From Branchinecta lynchi (Eukaryota; Arthropoda; Branchiopoda; Anostraca; Branchinectidae): a stretch of 64,000 nucleotides of DNA. The position numbers were made by a program, and so were the translations under genes. Every line of letters begins with the position of its first letter. The first letter of the stretch is position 1. This document shows positions 32,140-42,239 of this stretch, one piece after another. The stretch is from NCBI GenBank assembly GCA_023053575.1, contig JAKZAP010000012.1, positions 5,394,230 to 5,458,229 on the forward strand, written 5' to 3'. The notes under the pieces are model-generated. The model ran no database searches. It was not told where the DNA came from and worked only from the letters and a program-made list of their open reading frames with translations.

Positions 32140-32893
32140 TTAAAAAATCAGGGATTTGTGGTAGATTTAATTACCAAAGGTTGGATCTTCTCTGATCGGG
32201 TAGGCTCTGGCTTCACCCTTGGCAAATTTCACCCAGTGAATTGCGATCTTCAGTGAATCATCTGGATTCCGCTTGTAGGGGTTACCAGAGTTCTCATTGC
32301 GATGAAGTGCAGCTATCATTGATCTTGAAAGAAGTCATAAAGTGTTGAATAACTAGGTTGAACAGAGCGAGCATGCATTCTTCAAATAATAGTTACTATC
32401 TTTTACTCCAATAAAATTCGGTAAATTATCCTCAAATTATCAGTCAGATTCTGCAAACAATCGCAGACAAACTGAAAAAAAAAACAGTGACTGTCTTTCT
32501 GACCAATGAGCCCCTTCGCAGCAATAAGCGGAAAAAACCGCAGTTGTACAAAGCTGTATAGTGACGTCACGGTCTGGCGAACCGCAATGTTTGTAATTAT
32601 GTAGAATACCTGTGTACTGATATACCTTGCGAATCAAACGTTTGTAATTATGTAAGATATATGTGTAGTGCCGTACGACAGATACAAACGACATCAGAAG
32701 CTCGAAATCGACGGACCAAGCGCTGATGGGACGAATAAGTTTTGTCCACAAGGCAAGTCCTTCCGAAGCGTATTTTTTTGTAATGATGAAGCGTGCTTCT
32801 GTTTATCGAGTTGCTCAGTAATATAAGGCCTTTTTCCGCGACACACTTGTGGGACACACTTCTGAGTGTTTGTCTCGGAAATACGATTGTGTG
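32140..32893 (+). repeat. Right long direct repeat flanking LINE-B
   Basis: Starts immediately after the (TCTTA)n tail and matches 26,831-27,584 base for base with about 12 substitutions. Beyond 32,893 only a few further positions match, so the repeat is about 754-764 bp. Confidence 0.95.
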
Positions 32894-33286
32894 CCACACA
32901 GTCGACCCACAACTTGAAACTCGCGGAACCACAGTTTTGTCTATTTTTTTGGCGGTAATTTCAAATATCTGAAAATAAAAATAATATTCATGTAAAATCA
33001 CCATTAATAAAACTCCTGGCTTATTTCCTTACCATTCTGTACAAAAAGCATCTATATTCTTGAAAAGTTAGCCTTATTGTTTAGACACTATTTTGCTGCT
33101 TAATTTGAATATCCCGCCAGAATCGAGCCACACACACAATCACCTCGCCTGTTGTTTGTCGAATCTGAGCCACAAAGCGAGCCACGAAAGTCCTGTTGGT
33201 CGCGGAAACGCACTTGTGGGCGGCACAAAAGGCTGCGGAAACACACTTTTCGAGCCACAGTCGATGTGGTTTAAATCGCGGCTTAC

Positions 33287-33639
33287 CTGCAATACATAGC
33301 GGGGTACCCCAGGTTCAGGTCTTTGCTGGCGAAGAGATTGAGGTTGGAATGGAATGCCTCCAGCTTTGATGTAGTAGCCTTGGATAGGGAAAGCCTGCTG
33401 ACGACATTCACCAGCCTCTTGTTCGTCAGGAGCGTTTCGGCCGCCACCGCAGGCTCAGTATTGGGCTCCAAATAGTAGTACCTGTTCAGGTCGGGAAGGT
33501 GCTGACATCTTTTGTAGATGGAGTGGTTCGGGTGCTCGTGCACGTCCATTAGATGGTCTATCACGGACCTGTACTTCTCCACCACCTCTTCTTTGCTGGA
33601 GCTCGAGGAGGCGCACCAATAGATGTGATTCGTAGGCTA
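33287..33639 (-). CDS. Exon of a LEAFHS-type uncharacterised invertebrate family
   Basis: The minus-strand frame reads PTNHIYWCASSSSSKEEVV, then EKYRSVIDHLMDVHEHPNHS, YKRCQHL, LLTNKRLVNVVSRLSLSKAT and SKLEAFHSNLNLFASKDLNL, ending YPAMYCR. Position by position this follows a family repeated in many cnidarian, mollusc and fish genomes (W-C, KWxSxxxHxxxxH, FxKCxH, LxNKxLLxDxxxLSP, TSSLEAFHSxIxxFAPK) that I regard as transposon-associated; function unknown. The 3' boundary is TGCAG/GTAAGC, a strong donor, exactly where the family has a splice junction. The 5' boundary is a CCCTAG acceptor. A 16-nt candidate microexon with TTTCAG and GTAAGA borders lies upstream at about 33,764-33,779. Confidence 0.65.
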
Positions 33640-33820
33640 GGGTGTGGTGAGTAACTAATAACGGGATGCGGCACGAAAGCGACACAATAGCAAAAGCAAA
33701 ATAAGCAGTTTTCTACTTACTGGGTTGTAGAAGGGGTAAGGGTAGAAGGATGGTCTGCTCTTACCGAGCTCACGAGATCTCTGAAAGATAAATGATTAAA
33801 TCTTTTGAAAAAGTTTTGTT

Positions 33821-34404
33821 TTGTCTACTACTTGGTTCCGTGACAAACGGGTTATACAGAACAACGGTATTAGATTGTTCGCGGGACTCCAACCCCGTAC
33901 ATCAGCACGTGATGTCTATGAGCGGTTAAAAATATTACCACCTTCTGGATTAAGGGAACTGTATACGGTTCTTTTGATTTTTAAGTTAAAAAGTAGACAA
34001 CATCTTTCATGTTTTGAAGGTTTAGTTGTTTTAAGGTTATCGATCCATGACCACGATACCCGAAGTTCTGAACAGATAACTATTCCCTTAGCTGTTACAA
34101 TACGGTCTACGTTTTCTCTGCTTCAAAGGGGTTTTAGAAGTTGGAACCAATTATCTCAAGATTTAAAAAATATTCCTGATATTCCTTCGTTTAAGCATCA
34201 ATTTAAACAAAACCTGTTTAGTAAGTATGAATTTTGAGAAATAGTATTGATTCTCATTATGTCGAGGTTGTTATTTATTGTTTGTTGTGGGTGTTAATGC
34301 AGTTTTAATTTTTTTGCCACCCCCTATGACAAGGTTACTTCTTGGACGTCGTTGTTAAACAGAAGTGCTTTATTTTTTTTTTCAATAAATCTCTCTCTCT
34401 CTCT
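33821..34404 (+). pseudogene. 5'-truncated CR1/L2-like LINE 3' end with (TC)n tail
   Basis: A 138-codon frame reads NNGIRLFAGLQPRTSARDVYE, LPPSGLRELYTVLLIFKLKS, IHDHDTRSSEQITIPL and QRGFRSWNQLSQDLKNIPDI, ending FKQNLFSKYEF. This is the extreme C-terminus of CR1/L2-like ORF2 proteins (QNRAIRLI, HSYNTR, WNxLPxxIK). The 3' UTR ends in a T-run and AATAAATCTCTCTCTCTCTC at about 34,382-34,404, the tail. RT and endonuclease are missing. The frame is intact, so the insertion is fairly young. Confidence 0.8.
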
Positions 34405-34409
34405 ATGGA

Positions 34410-35980
34410 AGTAGGCTGAATTAGTGTTAAAGGTTAAAGGTCGTTCTTGCAACCACTCCTGGATCACCAAAATCTTTATGAATCATTTCATCCAAAGTTT
34501 TTCGCATAGCGGTAGCCGAGATTTTCTCGGGTTGTCAGTCAATGACTTATTTTTGTAGTGAATGGTTCGGTAGGAAATTTTCTTCTTCTTACCTTGTTTG
34601 CATTTCGGAGCGATGAGAGGATGCTGGTATTAGAAGCAGCCTATTAAAGTTCAGCTGTAATTTGGTAGCCCTCAGTATCTCCATTAACTGCTCATCCGGC
34701 AACATTTGTAACTGACATCTTTTCTTTCAGATGGCCAGCTAATGCAATATCTTCAAAAAAAGGCAGCCTCTCTATTTGCATCTCCATAAATTCAGAGCAG
34801 AAGGCCAGTACCAGTAAAAACTGGACTACCCAAATCAGTGAGAAACGTAATTCCATCTCGCGTTCATATTACCCGAGGTCAATAAGTTGAACAGGCTGTT
34901 CCAATCTGAAGGCTGTTCAGTTCCAGGCTGTTCCAAGCTTCCCTTTGCCTGAAGGTCGGCTCTTTGTATGCAAACATTTTGAGATGTTTTAACAAGTTCT
35001 CAGCGAAAGAGACACTGGATCATTTGACCCTACAGACAACGAACTGTTCCTTCCGATGGAGGAGATATATGTTGGTATTCATCCCTCGCGGGTGAATTCT
35101 TTTCGAGGTTCTACCAAAATTTGACCTTCAGTGTCCTTGTAAAGTTGTCGGTAATTTCTCCGACTGTTGCAGTTTCCGGTAAAGCAAGCGCAATTCCAGT
35201 TCTCCTGTCATTTTCAAATATTGTAGGTCAAGAAGACTTCGAAAATCTTAAATCCGAGTGGCACAGCATTCCGACAGATGAAAGCTCTCCAAGAAGAACC
35301 TAACACAGGAATTTTCAGAAGTGGTGTACTATACGAGAGCGACGAAATCTGTAGACTACGGCAGTACCAGAATTATGGCTCGCTGATTGAAAATATTACG
35401 AACAATATGATTACCGCATTTCGGGCAATCTGTACATTTTTTAGAGCGATATCTGTACATTCTGTAAAGTTGTCGTGGTTGACAAGTTGTCGTGGTTGAC
35501 ACTGTAAACAGGACATCTAGCAAGATTCTCAAGCAGGTTTGCAGGATCTTGTCTTCCTAAATTATGATACAGGAAGGTTATACAACCTCATATTTACACC
35601 ACGGGTTGGAAGGAAATTTCAGTCCAGTCCTAAAAAAGTCCTAACTGTCGAGAAGGAAACCCTGAGTGAACCAGGTCCTGTTTTGGACTGTACAAAAATT
35701 TCTGTGTAAAGTTTTCTCAGTCCATTTCGAGGTTGGATACCCCTTCTGTACAGGAGACTCTGTACCTTTTGAACTTGAATGATGGTAAAAGCTAGCTTAT
35801 AGGTATGTCATACAAATTTGAAAGTAGGATCGACCTGGACTACAGCTCCTCAGACAGTTCGACTTCAAACTTAGAGTTGTAGTGACAGAAGTGTCAACCT
35901 AGCATTCCAATCTTAATTTACGCTTTTTCCGTAGTAAAAGAAGATAGGACATTCAAAAAAAAGTTAAATATAGGTTCTTT
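34410..35980. other. Unassigned stretch
   Basis: Short plausible peptides occur on the minus strand (for example KTLDEMIHKDFGDPGVVART at about 34,440-34,520 and EFMEMQIERLPFFEDIALAG at about 34,720-34,800), which could be exons or TE relics, but no family was recognised. A repeat piece at about 35,630-35,757 is the inverted partner of about 637-748. Confidence 0.35.
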
Positions 35981-35987
35981 ATAAACT

Positions 35988-36303
35988 ATGTTTATGGTTT
36001 TATCATCGAAGTTTGAGATTAAACAAGTTCAAACTCGCTTAAGTAGGATTGCTGTAACATTGCGATTTCTGACAGAAGGTCTGTCACATGATGATCTAAG
36101 TTTTGGCTTCCGTGTCGGAAAATCAAACGTCTCAAAAATAGTAAAGGAGACCTGTTGTGCTCTCGTAACCATTCTTAAGCCAGAGTTCATGCCCAGCTTA
36201 ACAACCGAAATGTGGAAAAAGGTTGCAGGTAGCTTTGAAGCGAAATGGAACTTTCCTCATTGTGTTGGTGCCATTGATGGCAAGCATGGTGCCATAGAGT
36301 GAC
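35988..36303 (+). pseudogene. PIF/Harbinger transposase fragment (through the first catalytic Asp)
   Basis: The frame reads FEIKQVQTRLSRIAVTLRFL, then SHDDLSFGFRVGKSNVSKIV, KETCCALVTIL and WNFPHCVGAIDGKH. These are the helix-turn-helix-like block and the first DDE-domain motif (GAxDGKHV) of Harbinger transposases. Downstream catalytic motifs are absent; at about 36,303 the sequence switches to an unrelated coding segment, so this copy is truncated. The protein would cut and paste a TIR element, normally together with a Myb-like partner not found here. Confidence 0.85.
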
Positions 36304-36753
36304 CTAACATGTCCGAAAGCTAATTTAGTAACTAAAACTTCTGTCCACGATAACAATACCCTTCCATTTGCTCCAGACCCCGATACCCCATCAGTTAGCC
36401 TCGTCGACATCAACTCTTATCACAATCAGCTTGTATGGTGTCTAAAACGAGCTGAAGAAATGGCTGTCCCTCTTGAGCGTGTCAAGATAGGTACTAGCTC
36501 GCCCTGCGCTGGTGAAGCCCAAAGGGCCCGAAGCGACCACCCTCCTTCTCAGCAACGCAGGAAGCAAGCTCAGCAATGGTTCCCAATCAATCAGACGATT
36601 CCTGGAGAAGGTTTTCCCAAATCAGGTGAGGCCAGGTGTGCCTGTCCCAACCCAGACCATAGCTCGAAACCTGGTAGTCACGATGAACCGGCAAGCGGAC
36701 AAAGATCCAGATCAACAGAAAGCAATGTCCAACTACCTGTGTCATTCAGATAA
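36304..36753 (+). pseudogene. Coding remnant, possible tyrosine-recombinase-like segment
   Basis: Frame 1 (36,304-about 36,510) reads PKANLVTKTSVHDNNTLPFA, VSLVDINSYHNQLVWCLKRA and EEMAVPLERVKIG. A shift leads to EATTLLLSNAGSKLSNGSQS, FLEKVFPNQVRPGVPVPTQT, IARNLVVTMNRQADKDPDQQ and KAMSNYLCHSDK. The last part resembles the C-terminal R...T...HxxHS region of Crypton/YR-like proteins (IRKxVxT, MGHS/LCHS), but the decisive Arg, His and Tyr cannot be confirmed. It may belong to the same broken gene as the SET segment 0.6 kb downstream. Confidence 0.35.
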
Positions 36754-36789
36754 AGCACTTTTCTCTTTCTCATTTAACACACTTTCCGC

Positions 36790-37195
36790 TATAGGTTTGC
36801 TCTCCATCTAGCTTCTTAGACGTGCGGTAAAGTAATTTCAGGCCTAAAACTTCCAGTCTGAATGATGCTAGGATTGTCCAAAGGAAATGGTTTGAAGGTT
36901 TGCTTTTTGCTCTGAAGGTTTCCTTTTTATCTAGCTTCTAGGAACGTGCTGTAAACTAATTTCATGCCTAAGGCTTCCAGTCTGAGTGATGGTTGGATTT
37001 ATAGGTTGGCTCTCCATCTAGCTTCTTAGACGTGATGTAAAGTAATTTCAGGCCTAAAGCTTCCAGTCTGAATGATGCTAGGATTGTCCAAAGGAAAAGG
37101 TTTGAAGGTTTGCTCTTTGCTCTGAAGGTTTCCTTTTTATCTAGCTTCTAGGAACGTGCCGTAAACTAATTTCATGCCTAAAGCTTCGTTTCTCC
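36790..37195 (+). repeat. About 210-bp tandem repeat, two units, each of two half-units
   Basis: TATAGGTT-GCTCTCCATCTAG begins at about 36,790 and 37,000. Both contain TCTAGCTTCTTAGACGTG and a half-unit echo TCTAGCTTCTAGGAACGTG, with CTTCCAGTCTGA-TGAT in each half. Confidence 0.9.
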
Positions 37196-37303
37196 ATTAA
37201 TATCTTAAGACGCATTTTATTCAGAGTAATTTCGTACTGATTCGAAAGTACTCGGAGAAACTTATATCCTGGGAACCGCATCTGCACGAGCTCTCAGTGA
37301 AAG

Positions 37304-38890
37304 CTGCTAAAAAAAAAGAAACAACTGCTCGGCAGCATTGAAGAACAGAAGCGACCTGTAATGGACGAGGTGACGAGGAAAAGAGCCGTCAATGAAGTAA
37401 GTGTTGTCTTCTTTTCTCCACATATGCTCGATTTGGCTACAAATTTCGATTCCCGCTTGGATCGCAATATAAGTCTGTATTCGATGGAGGTTAGCGTTTA
37501 GCTGAATTTTTGTGATGAGAGCGTTCGCGTTTTCCGTTTTGTTTGTTTGTTTCTTTTTCTTGTTTTGTTTTTTTGTGATATGCCGTGAAGGTGGATTATG
37601 AAGTTAAATAAATGAAATATGAGAAGTATGCAAAATGAGTTTTAATTGTTTCTGTCAGTGGTTGAAAAATGCAACCCCTGTTACAAATGAAACTTCAGTA
37701 TTCGGAAATTTGCCATATTCCGGTTCACCGCTTTTAAGCGGACTAGTTTCTGTAGATCCCCCTGTACTTAAGACGCATTTTATTCGGCCTAATTTCGTAC
37801 TGATTCGAAAGTATTCGGAGGAGAAATCGTATACAGTCCCAGGAACTGTCTTCGCTAAGTAATATCTACAAAGCGAACTGCTTCTGCCAAAATCGAGTGA
37901 GCGAAGTGGATTGGGAATCTAAATAATTATTTTTCTCTAGGCCCTCAACCGCTTCCTGGCGATTAGACCGATCAATGACTCTGCAGACTTCAGGACAGTC
38001 ACGTTGACGCTCATCAGAGAGAACAACGAAGACATTGCTAATGATCCTGCTCTCCTGAAGTCTGTTAAGGACATGTACAGTAAACAGTTGAAGCAAGTTC
38101 GGGCACAAGCTATCATCAACCGGATCGCCGAGATGCAGGGACTTGGTTCGGACATAACCGATTCCCTGACGGATGAAAACTTCACAAATTCAATCAGGAA
38201 GTTGAAGTAAATGGACACTCTTCCGACCCTTGAACAGGTCAGGTCGATGTACAATACCTGCGTGACCAGACGGGACTATCCCATCGAGCCTCAGGTGGAC
38301 GACCATCTCATCCGGTGTGTTCTACAGCAGTCTTGGATGGGGCTCACAGCTAAAGCCAGGAGCCCGGAGCAGGCTGGGGTGTGTTTGCTACACTTCCGTT
38401 CTGGGAAAACCAGGTTGTAGTCAAATAGCATGGTCACCGCATGGCAACTTCTGCGGCTAAGTCCCTGATCGAAACGTTGAGAGGAGAGGAGGATGGAGGA
38501 AACTATTTTCTTGTGGCAGGGGACTTCACGGTGGATGCGAGAAAAGAGGCCTGCGACTGCCACCCTCAACAGCCATGTCTAGGACGTCTAATCAACCAAA
38601 AAGCAAAGGAAGACTCCCCCAACCTCAACCTTCGTCTAGTCGTCGTCAACGGAGTAAAACGACCATTGCTCGTTGTGACGAGGGATATCCAAGCAGAGGA
38701 GGAGTTCAACTTTGACTATTGCGTCCGACCAGGTCAGTATAATGAGGGCCAGGACCAATCTTTCCTTCTGCCGATGAAGAAAAGGAACAAGAAGAGGAAG
38801 CGAGAAGAAGAGGCGGAAGAGGCAGTAGAGGTGGAATATGCGGGAGAGAAGCAGCAAGAAATCCCAAAGAAATCCAAAAAAAAATGCTTT
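37304..38890 (+). pseudogene. SET-domain protein gene, two exons, disabled
   Basis: Exon a (about 37,304-37,396) encodes EEQKRPVMDEVTRKRAVNE and ends GAA/GTAAGT. Exon b starts after TTTCTCTAG at 37,941 with ALNRFLAIRP, phase 0. A TAA at 38,208 is followed by MDTLPTLEQVRSMYNTC, WMGLTAK, then (after a shift near 38,378) GVFATLPFWENQVVVK, a TAG at 38,426, HGHRM, YFLVAGDFTVDARKEACDCH, CLGRLINQKAKEDSPNLNLR, LLVVTRDIQAEEEFNFDY. This is a SET lysine methyltransferase fold of the KMT5A-like group (GRLINHS, NxxL, TRDIxxGEEL, DYG); the usual NHS is NQK, which would harm catalysis. A Lys/Arg/Glu-rich tail follows. Multi-copy SET genes of this type are common in aquatic invertebrates. Confidence 0.65.
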
Positions 38891-38894
38891 AAAA

Positions 38895-39183
38895 CAGATG
38901 ACCCTAGGCCAGTGTGGAGGCCTCTACTACTCGTGCTGCCGACATGGTGTCTTGCTCTCCGCTTGTCATATGCACCGCGGAGAATGCGTATCCGATAGCA
39001 GTTCAGATGTCTCTTGCAAAGCATGGTGCATGGCTGTGGAAACAAATAAAACGATTTCCTGACGACCCTCTGATCCAAAAATTTGGCAGCAGTCTACCTT
39101 TTTTGTCAGTCTTTCACGCCAAAGCACATTCTTATACTTTCCGAGGAGTTCGTGCGTTTTTTTCTCCTTCAAAGATTATTTGA
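38895..39183 (+). pseudogene. KDZ (Zisupton/Kyakuja-like) transposase fragment
   Basis: Frame 3 gives GLYYSCCRHGVLLSACHMHR and GE at 38,910-38,990, matching the xGLExxxCRHGVLLxxxNMFRGE motif. After one shift near 39,025 frame 1 gives LAKHGAWLWKQIKRFPDDPL then PFLSVFHAKAHSYTFRG, matching the DVxCKxWPWL...PFLSVMHAKAHSxxC motifs of KDZ transposases. The rest of the catalytic domain is absent. It begins within about 20 bp of the end of the SET protein's charged tail, so the two may once have been parts of one element, or this may be a chance junction. Confidence 0.65.
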
Positions 39184-39189
39184 ACCAAA

Positions 39190-40030
39190 CATTTCTTAGC
39201 TGAAATGAGCTTTGTTTCAAGAAAACTTTCTGTTGAGTGGAGTTTTGGTTCTGATGACCTCGGAATTTATTAGACAGGCTGACCTGCCCGTCGATCAAGC
39301 GAAATTTCGGAATTCACTCAACGAATCGACCAGCTAAAAGTGTCGAGCGTGTCTGATATAACTGCTTTGAGTTTATTTACGGAGATGCATAGCGGCTTCC
39401 GGCAGGATAATCGCCAAGAAATATTTCGGGGTTGAAGATGTGATATCAGGCATAACCTAATGTTTTGGATTTCTGTTTGACAACCGTTTCCCGTGGACTG
39501 TGTCTTTAAGCATTACCCAGCTGAGAGCCTCGAGGTAGTTGGGAATCAATCTTCTAACAGGAGTCTGTTGGCAGCTACAGTTCAGTCCTGTTTCATAGAC
39601 AGCGGAAGAGAAACTTCCCAATAAATCTTGATCTTGGTTAAGTGTGGGAAACAAGAATTAGAAAGTTGGTCTCCTGATAAAACTGTCGAGTATCTGTTCG
39701 GGCCGAGTTGACAAAAACAGTTCTTCAATGAATGGTTCCAGGGGCCAGCGAGAACTTCCTTTATTCAGGTTATCGCGGTGCAGGCAGCTGATGTAAGCAC
39801 TTCAGGGGATATTGTAAGTTCTAGACACAACCGAGATTTAGTACAGAACTGTTGTACAGGCTATCATATTCTGATTTTTGTTTCCAGAGACTCCGTGGTG
39901 GAGGAACTGTCGTCGGCTCCGCTAATCAGAGTGGCGAAGAAATGGAACATTGTTTTTCCTACCTGTCGAGGCTCAACATGACTACGAAAGATCAGACTAG
40001 TGCAGGTAAAAATTCAGTCTCAAAGAGGCA
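39190..40030. other. Unassigned stretch
   Basis: No recognised motif. Short frames on both strands only. Confidence 0.35.
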
Positions 40031-40353
40031 TTTAAGGTCTCAAAGCAGCTAATTCTCGTACGTTGAAGGATACCAAGTATGACGGGAAGCGGGGGGGATT
40101 CCTCGGATTTCAACAACCGAGTACAGTTACGCCCTGCCCTTTATGTAAAGAAGGGATTGATGACTTGGAGAACTTTTTGCTGAAGTGGCATGAGCTTTCT
40201 GATTTAAGGATGTCTTTGCTTGGGTGGAGCTTGCATCTTCTGGACACCTTGGAATGTACATTACCACTCGTGATATGTAAAGTTTGTCGGTTTATTGATG
40301 GAGGAGTAAAGTTTCATGAGAATAGAAGTTGTATTTGTGTTATAGTATTATGA
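40030..40353 (+). pseudogene. LINE-B-type ORF2 C-terminal zinc segment
   Basis: The frame at 40,063-40,353 contains CPLCKEGIDDLENFLLKWHE followed by LSDLRMSLLG. This parallels CPMCGSMDENLKHLLCECES LSELRLDIFG at the end of LINE-B ORF2, with the His and one Cys altered. It is a short 5'-truncated relic of a related LINE. Confidence 0.6.
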
Positions 40354-41285
40354 TTTTGTTAAAGGTAGCATGTACTTATTAGTTCTTTCGCAAGGAACTG
40401 CACAGAAAAACTCGAACCGTACCGTAATATTTTTCGTTAATATTCCAGGACGAATTGAGTCGATCACCATTGCTGCCGCTGAACGTAATAGAATGAAGTT
40501 CGATTCTCTCTCGCGCTCTCTGTTTCAGTAGACTTGTAGCGTTTATTTTTCTACTGAAAGTACACATTCTTCGTGGTTATGTAACGACTGATTTTCGAAG
40601 TAGGCTGTAGTTATTACTTTTTACAGCACGCAAATTTAAAGTAAGCGCTTCCCTAATTTCCCGTCAAAATGCGTTATTCAAACTCTGTTTGACGTGTGTT
40701 TAAAAAGCAGGGATATGCAAGTATATAAGCAATGAGTTTCGGGTCTATTCAACGGAAGAAAGCTCTGGATAGGTATTACGTTAGGGTCGACGACTAGGTA
40801 AGCAGTGAGTCATTGACATCGGCGGAAATACGGCTTGCGTTAGAAAAGGGCCAATTAATCCAAATTGGTGTAAGGTACCCCCGATTGCATTTGGTTTTCA
40901 AATTTAAGACGTGGAAGGAGACTGGAAACAGTCGTCAATACCCCGCGATGCTGAAAGAAGAGGTCGTGAAGCTGAAGCCGAGGAGCAGGAGCCTCTACGT
41001 CTGCCTAATGGACATCTGCATGAACTGACAAATTACTACTTGTAAGTTTGTTAATGATAAGTATCAGCTTGGGCTCAAAGAATATTTAGGATGAAATAGA
41101 AAAAAAAAAAAAAAACACTGTCCTAGCATCATTCATCCTTCTTTGTGGTGCTGCTGTTCAATAATTAAGGAAAAGGAAACCCAACAGGACCTGGTTCCAC
41201 CCCATCTTTCAGTTACTGTGATTACTATAACTTCATGAAACTACTATAACTTGTTGGTACAACTTGATGTGACCACGATAGCTTG

Positions 41286-41420
41286 ATGAAAGAGATGTTG
41301 GTATCAGAGATGCAGAAAAGTATCAACAATATATAAGAATGAATCCCGATCGGTTCCAGTATTTGGTCAACCTTGTTAGACCTCATCTTCGGAAAAATAA
41401 CTGCGGACGGGAATAACCTT
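41286..41420 (+). pseudogene. Harbinger transposase N-terminal fragment, plus strand
   Basis: Reads DVGIRDAEKYQQYIRMNPDR then FQYLVNLVRPHLRK, the conserved pre-catalytic segment of Harbinger transposases (FRMSPxxFxxLLxLVxPxIxK). It lies on the opposite strand from the catalytic part at 41,640-42,230, so it was either inverted or belongs to another copy. Confidence 0.65.
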
Positions 41421-41635
41421 GGTATCCTAGCAAGTGGAGATGCTTTGGATACATAAATATTTGTTATCTAATCTGGAGAAACTATTCGACGTATCCGAGG
41501 AAGATGATGAAGATTATATTTTCATGAAGAGTGAAAGCAAGGCTATGCAAAGGATTGAAGGCCCTACTAAGGCATTGGCAAACCTGGCAGCTAAAACGTC
41601 AAAAACATTTTCAATTGTTATTCTAGCACTGCTCA

Positions 41636-42232
41636 GTCTGTAGTTATAGATTCTCTTTCTGCAGAAAGCTTTCCAGGGTATGGACGCATAAGGTGACAGG
41701 AAAGTGGGAAAGCTTCATCGCCTGCAATAACATGGGGCATTGTTATGTCCGTGCCAGGCAGTAACTTGTCCTCTGGTACAGAGAATTGTCCAGACTGAAT
41801 AGCTTGTCCAAAAGAACACTGGGAGAAAATACCAGCATCATTGTTTCTCCCTGGATGTCCTACATCGATTACGGTAAATTTGTAATCTGCATGGCACATG
41901 AACACTGGAACAGTGCTGAAGTACTTTTTGTATTTGAAATACTCAGACCCACTATTTTGAGGACACTGGACTTTTAAGTGTTTTCCATCGACCGATTTTT
42001 CGATTCGATTTTTCAAAAAATCCTTCACTCACTTCTTTCAATAACTCAGCGGTGGGACAGGACAAATAAATTGGTTGCAAGTGACAGTAAATTGTTTGAC
42101 AGGTTTCAGCAATGACTTCTTTCAATGTAGACCTGCCAATACGAAACTGGAAAGACAGTGATCGCTTCGTTTCACCCGTCATCAAGTACCTCGAAGTCAC
42201 TGACAGTCGCTCGGCTACAGTCCTACAGTCAG
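41636..42232 (-). pseudogene. PIF/Harbinger transposase core, one frameshift
   Basis: Read on the minus strand: RTVAERLSVTSRYLMTGETK, RSLSFQFRIGRSTLKEVIAE, a shift near 42,015, then VDGKHLKVQCPQNSGSEYFK, YKKYFSTV, FTVIDVGHPGRNNDAGIFSQ, PHVIAGDEAFPLSCHLMRPY. The first Asp (DGKH), second Asp (NNDAGIF) and third acidic residue (GDEAF) of the DDE domain are all present, so this is the best preserved DNA transposase in the window. The C-terminal end beyond PYPGK is missing. The N-terminal segment sits inverted 0.2 kb away. Confidence 0.85.
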
Positions 42233-42239
42233 TCCTTTT

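Noticed and set aside
26831..32893. LTR retrotransposon interpretation of the 754-bp direct repeats
   Set aside because: The repeats lack TG...CA ends, and the internal part is a LINE with a simple-repeat tail, without gag-protease-integrase or a primer-binding site.
38895..39183. Reading the KDZ piece as the C-terminus of the SET protein in one frame
   Set aside because: It is in different frames with an extra shift; a fusion protein cannot be claimed from this copy.
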